64,000 nucleotides of DNA, from assembly GCA_027578815.1 (NCBI GenBank), contig JANBTH010000015.1, positions 1 to 64,000 of the forward strand, read 5' to 3'. A program made the position numbers and the translations under genes. This DNA comes from Coemansia sp. RSA 1804. Its lineage: Eukaryota; Kickxellomycota; Kickxellomycetes; Kickxellales; Kickxellaceae. The notes under the pieces were generated by a model, which saw only the letters and a program-made list of their open reading frames with translations, did no database searches and was not told the DNA's origin. Shown here piece by piece: positions 1 through 9,800 of this stretch. Each line of letters starts with the position of its first letter. The first letter of the stretch is position 1.

Positions 1-452
1 TAGTTGTAGTAGTCTTGCTCAATGAAATGGCAGTTGTAGAAATAGTTGAACTGATCTTCATACTCGTGCCATGTTGCTGGATATACTGGTCCTTGGTTAT
101 ATCCAGAAATGTTCATTGCAGAAGATGCGGGCGATCGATTGTGTGGCGACGGTCCTAACGAATGAATCTCGCCCATAGTGCTCATGCCTGACGTGCGTGG
201 CAACATGTACCGTGGATACCGACCAGGCTCTACATCATCCATCTTTTGAAATTGATCATCGGCACTACTCGCATTTTCTGCATCGTGGCTAGCCTCAGAC
301 TCGTTATAACTATTAATAACTGAAATAGCATCGTATCGATAATCCTCCTCATCGCTGGTAGAGGAGTATTCGTGCACATCGTCTGACACATGTAGCGAAA
401 GCTGCGAGCGTGCCCGCCGTTTTTTAGGCACACAAGTAGACAATACTTTCAT
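1..452 (-). CDS. Partial low-complexity protein, 3' end outside window
   Basis: On the minus strand one frame is free of stops from an in-frame ATG at 452 to the window edge (about 150 codons). The protein starts MKVLS and soon carries a basic KKRRAR stretch that could be a nuclear localisation signal. An acidic/serine-rich part (SSTSDEEDY) and a Tyr/Asn/Pro-rich part follow; no folded domain is recognised. The same frame is also open upstream of this ATG back to the stop codon of the deaminase gene at 619-621. It could therefore be the continuation of that gene's disordered tail rather than a separate gene (see findings). The true start is uncertain. Confidence 0.45.
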   Translation of the reverse strand, partial: MKVLSTCVPKKRRARSQLSLHVSDDVHEYSSTSDEEDYRYDAISVINSYNESEASHDAENASSADDQFQKMDDVEPGRYPRYMLPRTSGMSTMGEIHSLGPSPHNRSPASSAMNISGYNQGPVYPATWHEYEDQFNYFYNCHFIEQDYYN

Positions 453-618
453 TCTGGCTTTATCTAGAGTGGCTGCACTGTTGTCACTACTTAGTACTGA
501 TGCGGGTTTAAAAGTTCTGGCTTCAGTTTTGGCACCGGCTATAGCGCTTATGTCTTTATCGGCGCTACAATATTGAGTTGTGTTTGCAGAGGAATCGGAT
601 TTGCGGAGACGGGGGTGT

Positions 619-1797
619 TTAAAAGGGATTGCCGATGGCTGCAGCAGTCATGACAGACTCATTAAGCTCTATGTCATGGATATTGCTGGAACCAGCGGCA
701 AGCATATTGGATAATGAAGACTTGACAGCAGCATCGACTTTATCATTGTCGACGCTATCATGAACATCAGCCATTGATTCGACATCTTCATTGCTGGAAT
801 ACTCATCCTGGTCGACATCCTCGCTTCCGCTGCTGCTTTCGTTACTGCTGCTCTCTCTGTTGCTATCTTCATTAGATGACTGCTCGTGGGATTCTGAATC
901 AAAGGATTCGGTGGGGCCGGCAGTAGGGGGGAATGGATGCGAGTTGCTACCGCTAGAGAGTTTTGAGATAGATCCCTTGAGACTGATATTCTGGCGGCCA
1001 ATCAGCTGCTCCTGAACCTGCTCTATACTCTTGAAATACCGGACAGTTTTCACATGCAACTCCAGGGTGGCATCTTCATCGCATACAATCATCGCTGATG
1101 GATGAAGCTGGACGACAGAAAGAGTCCACATGTGGTTGACTCCCTCCTCAATGCACTTTGCCAAAGCAACGGCCTTGTGCGCACCAGTGATTATGAGAAG
1201 AACCTCGCGTGCAGCCCGCACGGTGCCCACTCCAACAGTTAAAGCAAGCTTAGGAACCTTGTTGACATCACCACCAAAAAACCGCGCGTTGGCCAAGACA
1301 GTTTCGTAAGCCAACGTCTTGACGCGAGTGACAGACTCGAGTGAGCTTCCAGGTTCATTGAATGCAATGTGGCCGTCGGGACCAATGCCACCAAGAAACA
1401 ATTCTATACCGCCAACATCCTTAATCTTATCCTCATAGCGTTGACATTCGGCTGCCAGGTCCTCAGCATTGCCATCGAGCATGTGGATGTTCTCTGGGCG
1501 AAGGTCGACATGGTCGTAGAGATGGCGACGCATAAAAGAGCAGTAGCTCTCGGGGTGTGTCTTTGGCAGCCCTACATACTCGTCCATGCTGAAAGTAACC
1601 ACATTGCGGAACGAAACTTCACCGCGCTTGTAGAAATCAACTAGGTGCCAGTACACCTCTACCGGCGTTGAACCTGTTGGCAGCCCAAGCACAAAAGGCC
1701 GCTTGCGAAGCGGCTTGAATTCGTTGATTCGTTGACGAACATAGTTTGCTGTATAGTAGGCCACAGCTTTCGGGTCCTCGCGTATAATGAGCCGCAT
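619..1797 (-). CDS. nagB/NAG1: Glucosamine-6-phosphate deaminase with long acidic tail
   Basis: Converts glucosamine-6-phosphate to fructose-6-phosphate and ammonia, the last step of GlcNAc catabolism in the cytosol. The start MRLIIRED at 1797 fits the family; the frame upstream to 1920 only reads a T-rich leader and was not used. Family motifs are present: PTGSTP near residue 36, the catalytic-region SMDEYVGL near 70 and the substrate loop GGIGPDGHIAFNEP near 130. The catalytic domain ends near residue 260. About 130 further residues are Ser/Glu/Asp-rich and disordered, which is unusual because the family is normally about 270-290 residues long. It is divergent with the deacetylase gene, as in the Candida NAG cluster (known). 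The stop lies in a TTT-TAA-A context and the +1 frame beyond it stays open. Confidence 0.93.
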   Translation of the reverse strand: MRLIIREDPKAVAYYTANYVRQRINEFKPLRKRPFVLGLPTGSTPVEVYWHLVDFYKRGEVSFRNVVTFSMDEYVGLPKTHPESYCSFMRRHLYDHVDLRPENIHMLDGNAEDLAAECQRYEDKIKDVGGIELFLGGIGPDGHIAFNEPGSSLESVTRVKTLAYETVLANARFFGGDVNKVPKLALTVGVGTVRAAREVLLIITGAHKAVALAKCIEEGVNHMWTLSVVQLHPSAMIVCDEDATLELHVKTVRYFKSIEQVQEQLIGRQNISLKGSISKLSSGSNSHPFPPTAGPTESFDSESHEQSSNEDSNRESSSNESSSGSEDVDQDEYSSNEDVESMADVHDSVDNDKVDAAVKSSLSNMLAAGSSNIHDIELNESVMTAAAIGNPF

Positions 1798-2919
1798 GGT
1801 GCTGGGCCTTGTCCGTGGCTTTCCACGGATAGCAACAAATAAAAATAAAAATAAAAATATATAAATAAATAAAAAAAAGAAAAATAAGAAGAGGCAAAGG
1901 CAATTTGCGGCTGTTGGCAAGATAAATAAAAACTACTATCTTCAGGGGGAAGGAAAGAGTACAGAATTCGTTAAAAGAACAAAAATAAGCGGGGAAAAGA
2001 AGGGTGGCGTGGAGAAATTCTTCCCAGGATGAGGGCTGCCAATTGGTGGGCAAGATAAAGGAAAGAGGTCCTTCATTTTTCCATCCTCCTTGTCACGATT
2101 CTGCATGACGCCGAGTTTAATGTTTTCCAAGCACGGCTTTTCTCAGAAAGAAAAAGCAGTAATTGTTGTTAAAGAACGCAGATTGAAGAGAAATGTAATC
2201 ATACCCACAGACTCTTTTCTATTTTATCGCGTTTTTGTTTGCTGTTTCATTCTATCACCAGAGGTGGGTTCAGCTGAAATGGCTTTGCCTAGCATATACC
2301 GGCTATTATCACGGAACAATCTGTTTACACCTGCTTATCTCTGCAGCTGCAATCGGCTACTTTTTCTCTTTGCAGTGGTAGAGGAGAGCGATCCCTTGCC
2401 CATTGTCCCCCAACGCCATCGCCACTATCATTATTGTCGCTTAACCCATCTGCTCCATCTCCGAGAAATTGTCCATCCCCAGTAATTGCGTGCTTTCGGG
2501 GCAATGAACGGCGACAAACGCGGACAATCCCAACCTCTTATCAGCAAAAATGGTAAAAAAGGCACTTCTTTTCTGTCCTGGTCTGCTGTTCTGCGCATCG
2601 CAGACAAAAAGACTTTGTGACAAAAGTAAAGTCTTGGGGCATACATTTAAGGACGTCACGGCGACATCGAGGCCAGAATCTCTTTTCTCTCTCTCTCTCG
2701 TTCTTATCACTCTATGCTTGGTATTAATATCCCTCACGTCAAACATTACCTGCTGCTGCTTCTTTCTTTCCTTTTTCCAAAGTCCCTTGTTAAGCCTCTA
2801 TTAATCTAATGCCACTTTTTCGACATTAAAGTAGCTTTTACGAATATAGCAGTAAACAGCAACAACACCAACAGCAGAGATACAGCCCAGTAATCCTAGT
2901 CGTGCCGATTGAGCTTGCA
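1798..2919. promoter_or_regulatory. Shared divergent promoter of the GlcNAc catabolic pair
   Basis: This 1.1-kb interval separates the divergent deaminase (minus) and deacetylase (plus) starts and is the likely common control region. It holds an A-rich AAAATA/AAAT microsatellite at about 1839-1878 next to the deaminase leader, and a short CT run near 2686-2700. No open frame in it resembles a protein. I could not assign transcription-factor sites. Confidence 0.5.
1812..1829 (-). promoter_or_regulatory. Perfect hairpin in deaminase 5' leader
   Basis: A perfect 7-bp inverted repeat (TCCGTGG / CCACGGA) around a 4-base loop lies 14 bases upstream of the deaminase ATG. On the coding strand it would form a GC-rich stem in the mRNA leader right before the start codon. 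A role in translation control is inference. Confidence 0.4.
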
Positions 2920-4146
2920 ATGTCGCTCCCCGAGTCTCCAATAACTCAGTTCTACAACTGTCTAGTGCTTAAGGACCACAAGCTAGTTAGTGACTATCTC
3001 TATGTCCAGAACGGCAAAATCATTGACCCCGCAAATATGTTTTGGGAAGAAAAACGAATTCCGGATGTGCGCATCGACTGTAAGGGTGGCATTGTCTCCC
3101 CTGGGTATATAGACGTGCAGATCAACGGCGCCTTTGGTTACGACTTTTCAAATGATACAGATATTATTGAAGAGGCTGTAGACAACATTTCCAAGGGACT
3201 GCTGCTCCAGGGCTGTACAGCATACTGTCCAACCACCGTGAGCTCGCGCCCTGAGGTGTACCACAAAGTCATTTCTCATCTTGGTCCGCGTCAAGGTTCG
3301 GTGGAAAACGGTGCTTCTGTTCTAGGAGCACATATCGAAGGACCGTTTATTTCGCCCCAGAAAAAGGGTGCTCATGAGCTGGCAACACTTCGCACCGCCA
3401 AACACGGGCTTGCCGACTTTGAAGAGTGCTATGGGATGGATAATCTACGCAAATACGCGGCGTATGTCACAATGGCTCCTGAGGTCGAAGGTGTCACTGC
3501 TGCAATTCCTGACCTGATAAAGGAGACTGGAGTTGCAATATCCTCTGGACATTCGAATGCCACAACCGCTAAAGCCCAAGAAGCCTTCAAACAAGGGGCA
3601 AATATGATTACTCATCTTTTCAACGCTATGCATCCTTTCCACCAGCGAGACCCCGGAATTATTGGCCTGCTGGGCGACAATGGCCCACGTCCATTCTACG
3701 GAATCATCTGCGATGGCATCCATGTTCATCCAAACTCGGTCATGATTGCCTACTACGCCCATCCCACCGGGGCATGCCTTGTTACTGACGCTATGTCTGC
3801 ACAGTCGCTTCCTGAGGGCTACTATAAGCTTGGAGAGATGGATGTTGACGTCCACGGCGGACACGTATACATTAAAGGAACCAACACAATTGCTGGATCA
3901 ATTGCGACGCTTGCTGAATGCGTACGCAATTTTATAGACTTTACTGGTGCATCCAAAGTTGAGGCTCTTGAGAATGCTACTTTGCATCCAGCACAAATGC
4001 TGGGCATATCTGATACAAAAGGCACATTAGCTCATGGTGCCGATGCAGACATTCTCATACTTGACAACGATCTTTATGTCCAGCGGGTTTTCATTGCCGG
4101 CGTTGAAGCTACCAACGATAATGTGAAGTTCAACAAAAAACTGTAA
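2920..4146 (+). CDS. nagA/DAC1: N-acetylglucosamine-6-phosphate deacetylase
   Basis: Removes acetate from GlcNAc-6-phosphate to give glucosamine-6-phosphate, the substrate of the divergently transcribed deaminase. The 408-residue amidohydrolase has the expected pieces in order: the early GGIVSPGYIDVQINGAFG segment, metal-site HIEGPF, GHSNA, the THLFNAM histidine and catalytic Asp in VTDAMSA, then a C-terminal ADADILILD strand. The ATG at 2920 (MSLPESP) is chosen; the frame extends only a few codons further without an ATG. Length is normal for the family and no intron is needed. Confidence 0.95.
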   Translation: MSLPESPITQFYNCLVLKDHKLVSDYLYVQNGKIIDPANMFWEEKRIPDVRIDCKGGIVSPGYIDVQINGAFGYDFSNDTDIIEEAVDNISKGLLLQGCTAYCPTTVSSRPEVYHKVISHLGPRQGSVENGASVLGAHIEGPFISPQKKGAHELATLRTAKHGLADFEECYGMDNLRKYAAYVTMAPEVEGVTAAIPDLIKETGVAISSGHSNATTAKAQEAFKQGANMITHLFNAMHPFHQRDPGIIGLLGDNGPRPFYGIICDGIHVHPNSVMIAYYAHPTGACLVTDAMSAQSLPEGYYKLGEMDVDVHGGHVYIKGTNTIAGSIATLAECVRNFIDFTGASKVEALENATLHPAQMLGISDTKGTLAHGADADILILDNDLYVQRVFIAGVEATNDNVKFNKKL

Positions 4147-4515
4147 AAGTCTAGAAATTATGTTTTTTGGTTCTTTTTTCTAAGTGGTTTTGATCGGTCA
4201 GCAAATATGACTTTGAACAAACCTTAATTTTATGTCATTCACTCTATTTACAAGCATATAGACTATTTAGGCTATCCGCAGTAGCAAAGCTTTATCTTGG
4301 ATAAACACTGGTGATCGGCATGTACCAGAGTCTATGTAGAGTTACCGGATAAAAATTTTAACAGCGTGATAAACATTGTGTTGGAGATAAAAACAAAACC
4401 ATGGGTATCTCACTGAAAAAACAAAATACTAGTAATTATTCTTAGCTTTTAAAACATTCTTCAACGCGTCTTTATTTTCACATCTGAACCATATTCTATA
4501 CATTAGTTTCTTGAC
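4147..4515. other. Intergenic, deacetylase to REC8
   Basis: AT-rich 369-bp spacer between two plus-strand genes, holding the deacetylase 3' end and the REC8 promoter. Nothing else is recognised. Confidence 0.6.
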
Positions 4516-6792
4516 ATGTTCTACTCGCATGAGCTCCTTGGATATCGTCGGGGCAAGTACAGCACCATCTGGTTGCTTGCAACAGCTGGATCGCAATGTA
4601 AATGGAGACATATAAGCAATAAGGATATCGCCAATGTCGACATTCCACGTGCATGCGCTGATCTCGTCCAGCCTGACACCTTTATTTCACTACGCCTGGC
4701 GTCGGTTCTTCTCTCGGGATTGGTCCAGGTATTGGCTAAAAAGTCCTCGCTTCTTCATTCAGAGTGCAATTGCACATGTTCCCGGATGGTCTCTCTCCCC
4801 TGGATTACAAGTCGACAGAGGTACGATCCATTCATATCTTCAAATACAATCGTTTCAAGCGCACACCAGATAACACTGCCCTATGTCAATAAGGAGATTG
4901 AGTGCTCTGCACTGCTGGACAATGACAATATTGTCATTGAACAGATAGTAGCAGACGCAATGGAAAAGCTAGCCGGCGATTCTGGATGTCTCAAAGTTTG
5001 GCATTCTTTTGGCTGGTCTGGCACTAAAACATTGCCTTTGAAGGATCATTCATCAAACGCTGACAACACGAGTGAAAACAATACACAGCGCTGGCAATCA
5101 ATCTCGCTTCCAGAAACCCAGCTACGTCAAAGAAATGCTGTCAACTCTGAGGATATATTTTCTAATAGGAGGTCATCATTATTGGCAAAGGAAAACGACA
5201 ATACTTTGTGCTTAGGAAATAGCAACGAAAGCCCTGAAATTCAAGGCGCCTCTCCGCCTATGTATGAAGACGATAATGATATACTGTTTGATTCCAGTGG
5301 CGATTTGCATTTTATTCTACCACGAGTTTCTAAAGTTCAAAGCCACACCACGGATGAGGATATGCACACAGTACTATACCCAGTCAGTTCTCCTGGAATG
5401 CTGACACATAATATTAGAACAAGTATCCCAGATTCTGAGCAACCTCCTTTATACGCTAGAAAGGATGATGTTTCCAATGCACAACTAGTTGCGACAAACC
5501 CAAGTACATCAAGCGGTGATGGCAAAAGCAAAAAGGCTGAAATGCTTGGCATGGCTTCTACCAACGTGGATAATATTATTCCCGGAGGCAGCAGTCCAAT
5601 ATCTCTGCCAGCCGTTAGCAAAGGTGATTCCGAAGCGCTATTGGAGATAGTAGAGAATGCAATAATGCAGACTCTGCCCCCAGTTGTTCAAACCAGCCGG
5701 CTTGCCTCATCTAGATGTGCTTCATCGGCAGCACGGCCAAGGCCAGACAGAATGAGACATGATTCACAGGTAAACAGCCATGTTTTTGACTCCAGTAACA
5801 CACATTCGCTTGACATAACCAGTCTATGGGGCAGCTCATGTGTGTGGGACGACGAGCGGCTGCTGTACACGAAGGCAGGGGTGCTGACAAAAGTATGTGC
5901 TCAAAAACTAGCTGCCAACCGTGCTGTTGTTGCAAGCAAAATGTATACAAATAACAGCGTGGATGTTGTGGCACGTCTCTTTATAACGCTCTGTAAAGAT
6001 ACATTTCCAAGCGAGCAAAGCTACCTGTCCGGTGACAATAAGGTACCGTCACCAAATATAGATGGGTACAAAAAGATTTCTTATGAAAATACCGACAATA
6101 ACTCTCTCTATGGTAGCATCGGAGCCCTAGATGAGGAAGAGGATATTGAGGTCGAGCTGGGAAGAGGTGCTAGCGACCCCATCGAGCCAGGACGCCTGAT
6201 ACAGGATGCAGATATCTTGGATCTACATACAGACATCCCATGGCTCAACCCCAGCATTATGCAGACAATGGATCCTCGAAAACCAGCTAGCCTTCCAATG
6301 TCAGTTCGCACTGAATCGAGCCCAGATATTGGCATGCGTCATAGCATTGGTGAATCTTGCAGCAACTCACCATCTATATCCGCAGCTCCATTTCCGGATC
6401 TGCCAATCCAAGATGAGCAAATTGAAATCCAGCAGTTTCTTCTGGCAGCTGACTGCCTTGTCAACAAAGATAGCAGCAGCAGCAGTGGATCAATTGCATC
6501 TGACATGGATTCTTTTCTCGGCCCAGAGCGTGTAAGCAACAGTCTACACCAAGAGCTATCATCCACTGAGGTGATAGATGTGGAGCTGCAAAACTTCCAA
6601 AGATTTATGGTTGTACGAATGAAGGAGTGCGGGAAATCAGCCATTACTTTTAGCAATGTACTGACCGATCCATTCAAGACACGTCGCGCTGCGGCTCGTG
6701 CTTTTGTGGATATCCTTCAAATGGCAACGATGTCTGTTTTCCGTGTTAGTCAGGATATCGCGTCTCGTGAAATAAGCATTTCTTTGATTTAA
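4516..6792 (+). CDS. REC8: Meiotic cohesin kleisin Rec8/Rad21 family
   Basis: Kleisin subunit that closes the cohesin ring around sister chromatids. The N-terminus (MFYSHELLGYRRG, then SLRLASVLLSGLVQV) is the classic Rad21/Rec8 N-terminal domain that binds SMC3. The last 70 residues (NFQRFMVV, then TRRAAARAFVDILQMAT) form the C-terminal winged helix that binds SMC1. The 758-residue middle is Ser/Asp-rich and disordered. A candidate separase site EVELGR lies at residues 545-550. The Rec8 rather than Rad21 assignment is the weaker part: it rests on overall divergence and the N-terminal sequence. Single exon; convergent with the phosphatase gene 101 bp downstream. Confidence 0.82.
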   Translation: MFYSHELLGYRRGKYSTIWLLATAGSQCKWRHISNKDIANVDIPRACADLVQPDTFISLRLASVLLSGLVQVLAKKSSLLHSECNCTCSRMVSLPWITSRQRYDPFISSNTIVSSAHQITLPYVNKEIECSALLDNDNIVIEQIVADAMEKLAGDSGCLKVWHSFGWSGTKTLPLKDHSSNADNTSENNTQRWQSISLPETQLRQRNAVNSEDIFSNRRSSLLAKENDNTLCLGNSNESPEIQGASPPMYEDDNDILFDSSGDLHFILPRVSKVQSHTTDEDMHTVLYPVSSPGMLTHNIRTSIPDSEQPPLYARKDDVSNAQLVATNPSTSSGDGKSKKAEMLGMASTNVDNIIPGGSSPISLPAVSKGDSEALLEIVENAIMQTLPPVVQTSRLASSRCASSAARPRPDRMRHDSQVNSHVFDSSNTHSLDITSLWGSSCVWDDERLLYTKAGVLTKVCAQKLAANRAVVASKMYTNNSVDVVARLFITLCKDTFPSEQSYLSGDNKVPSPNIDGYKKISYENTDNNSLYGSIGALDEEEDIEVELGRGASDPIEPGRLIQDADILDLHTDIPWLNPSIMQTMDPRKPASLPMSVRTESSPDIGMRHSIGESCSNSPSISAAPFPDLPIQDEQIEIQQFLLAADCLVNKDSSSSSGSIASDMDSFLGPERVSNSLHQELSSTEVIDVELQNFQRFMVVRMKECGKSAITFSNVLTDPFKTRRAAARAFVDILQMATMSVFRVSQDIASREISISLI

Positions 6793-6893
6793 GTTTATTT
6801 CAATACAGTCATAATAAAGAAAATCTATAATCCATCTCAAAAAGTATATTCTATTGTCTTGTTCAACATACAAGAATATTGGGTGCTTCGGCC

Positions 6894-9800
6894 TCAGGCG
6901 CTTTCTGCTGCTTCAATTGTCATGCTCGAGCCCCGTCTTCCATTGTAATTACGGTTGTTGGCGGTGTGCATGGGCAGAAACCCCGACTCCTCCTCTAACG
7001 GGCGGGCAAAAACGTCCGAACGCGCAGCGCTTGGGCGTAAATACATCCTGCGGGATTCAGTGTGTGCTCTTTTTGTCTCCTCCCGCACGAGGCCACAAAA
7101 GTTTCCTCGAAGACACCACGCGATGGTGTTGATCTCTTGCTCTTTCAGTCCTGCAGAGCGCAAATATCCGCGCACCGAGCCATAGCTATTCCTGATATGG
7201 TTCAGAAGATTCAGCATCACTGGTGCTGGGGCATCGCAAAACGCCGGGGGCAGGCCAACAGCACCCATGTCAAGCATCTCCATGCGCTGGCGCACAGGCA
7301 CAAGGTTTTTCTCCGACCGCGCATAGTCTGCCGCTATTATCTGGTCATCAACGCCCAGAATGCCGAGAAGAAGCATAGCCACAATCCCTGTTCGGTCTTT
7401 GCCGTGCTGGCAATGAAACAAGATCGGGTATGCGCAAGGGTCGGCAAATATTCTCATAACCGCCGCAAACTCCTCCTTGCAGTAGTCGACGTAGTCTTTG
7501 TAGGACCCGGCTAGCGTTCGAGGAGCAAGTACCTCTCTCCCAATGGTGCGGATGGCCTCTGCCTTGTTGAATGTTGCAAAGCGCAGTATGACTTTGATTT
7601 TGGTCGACCACGGCGCACTCGCCCAGACACACTTTTTACGGTAGTTCTCACCAATGACGTTACAACGATACCGACGACGCTCTCCTGAAAACCTGTTCTT
7701 GACAACTCTTGCCGACCTCATACGGGAAACATTTGCGCCTGAATGGGGAATGTCATCGCTGGAATGGTGCTGCGCCATCGGGGCAGTCATACTACCGTTT
7801 TGTTGGTCGACAAAAGCGACGGCAGGACCTGTGTCTGCTCGAAGCAATTTTTGTGGCGAATCACGGTCTATATCATCTACTGCATCGCGATCTACCGATT
7901 GAAGGCCATAGCGCGTGCCAGATCGTGCTTTCTCCTCGTCAGAGATCTTATAGAACGAATCATCAGAGCTGTTGCTGCTAGTAGTGGCAGCATTGCTAGC
8001 CTTGCGCAGTGATTGTGATTGTGATTGTGGGTGTGGGTGTGGGTGTGTAATCCATTCTGGAGGGCTAGGGTCGCTTCCTTCTAATACATCGTTAGGCTGG
8101 CTTCCATAAGAGTATGAGGGAGACTCTGTAGAGCTGCTAGCGCTATCCTCTTCATACGGCCTGTTTTGGGGCCGAGGTGGAAGCGGTGCTGTTGGAGCCT
8201 CTCTGCTGTGCACGCCGGTGCTATAGATACCACCCCACGAGCCGTCCCAATACGATCGCAGAACCTGAAGAGTATCACTCCCCCAATCAATAGCAGACTG
8301 GGCCAGACTCGGATACTGCGCAGGTCCTCCATTAGCCGCCGGCTCGACACTATTAGCTCTATGGCTAGATTCGCCAATGTCTAGAACAGTCGATAGATCG
8401 CTACTTGGATCCTGTAGAGGCTGGAGTTGTAGTTCGTCAGAGTTATGACAGTCCGGGTGCTCAACTGCTTCAGGCGGAAGCCTAATTGTGGGAACGTATG
8501 GATGATTGCGAGATATATTTTCTGTATCGAGGTACTCTTGATCCGATGCTTCATCGTATAGATGGGCCAACGCACGAGCAAAGGGATCTCTGCGTGGATC
8601 ACCAAGAGATCGGGAGTACTTAAGCGAATTGCGCTTTGACCAGCTTGTTTGTGTTTCGCCGGTCCTTTCCCAAGGCTTTGCAGCAGTTTCATAACTGTGC
8701 GCAGCTACCTCCACAAGGGTCTTCCGAACCTGGGCAGCGCGCAGACGCATGAGCCTTTCTATGCTTTGGTCGGCAGTTGGCTGGATTGACGCAGGGTAGT
8801 GCTTAATCAAAATGTCGCTGGCACGTGCCTCCAGTTCCGACCTGAGATCAATGATTGTTCGAATACCGTACTTTGAAAACAACATTTTGACGTCATGCTC
8901 GTATGCCGACCCGAGCTCAGCCGACCGAAATACGACGCCAGGCATGGGACCATCGTGTTTTGCTTTGTCCCAGCTCTGATGCAATTTTAAACCAGCTTTG
9001 ATGGCGCTAACCCCAAGGTCGCGGAAGTTTAAAACCTTGTCACTGAACATCTTGCGGTTAATATTGTCGCTTGCGTCCTGTATAGCCGCCTTACGAATGT
9101 CCTCTGGTGATGTGGCCGACCTGTCTGCAAATGCATCTTCTGCGCTTAAGTTGTATGCTTGCACCAATGAGTAGTCATTCGCGCTGGTATTGCTGCGGCT
9201 TCTATAGCTGTCGTTTCTGGGCATCCTTGCATGGTCAAGCGACAAAAATGTGGGCACGCGCTTTGGAATGGGTGGTGCGCTGGGTGCAACCGAGGATCGG
9301 CCGTCCAGCGGTGGGGCTGATATTAACGGCACATTTATAGGTAGGCTGTTTGCTGAGCGATGGAATGCAGCCCTGTGTGCTGGCTCTGGCGCTTCTCTAA
9401 ATTCCAAATCGCCATCGCCAGTAGTGTCAATCAGATACTTTGCATGGTCGGCTGGATGAATGCTAGAGGAGGCATCTTTATACATTTCAAAGTTGTTCTC
9501 TGTTGAGTATTCCGGTTCCCGAGACCGGAGAGCAAGAGGCTGCGGGGTGGAGGGCTTTGGCACCAGCGGGGACATTGGCTGGGTCTGGTGTGACAATCTT
9601 CGGTGAACTGGTTGACGTGGTATCTGTATCTGCATCTGTGCTTGTGTTGGTGAAAATCGATATGGGAGGGGTGGCGGTGGCAATGGCGAATCCGGTGCCT
9701 TGGAGCTTGTTCGTCGAACTCTGGTGCTAGATGGGATATGTAGCACTCCTTCCTGCGCACTATGTGTGCTTTGTACCAAGGAATTGTAGCTGTCCTCTGA

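Noticed and set aside
1798..1920. In-frame N-terminal extension of the deaminase
   Set aside because: It translates a T-rich leader into Phe/Leu runs; the ATG at 1797 matches the family start.
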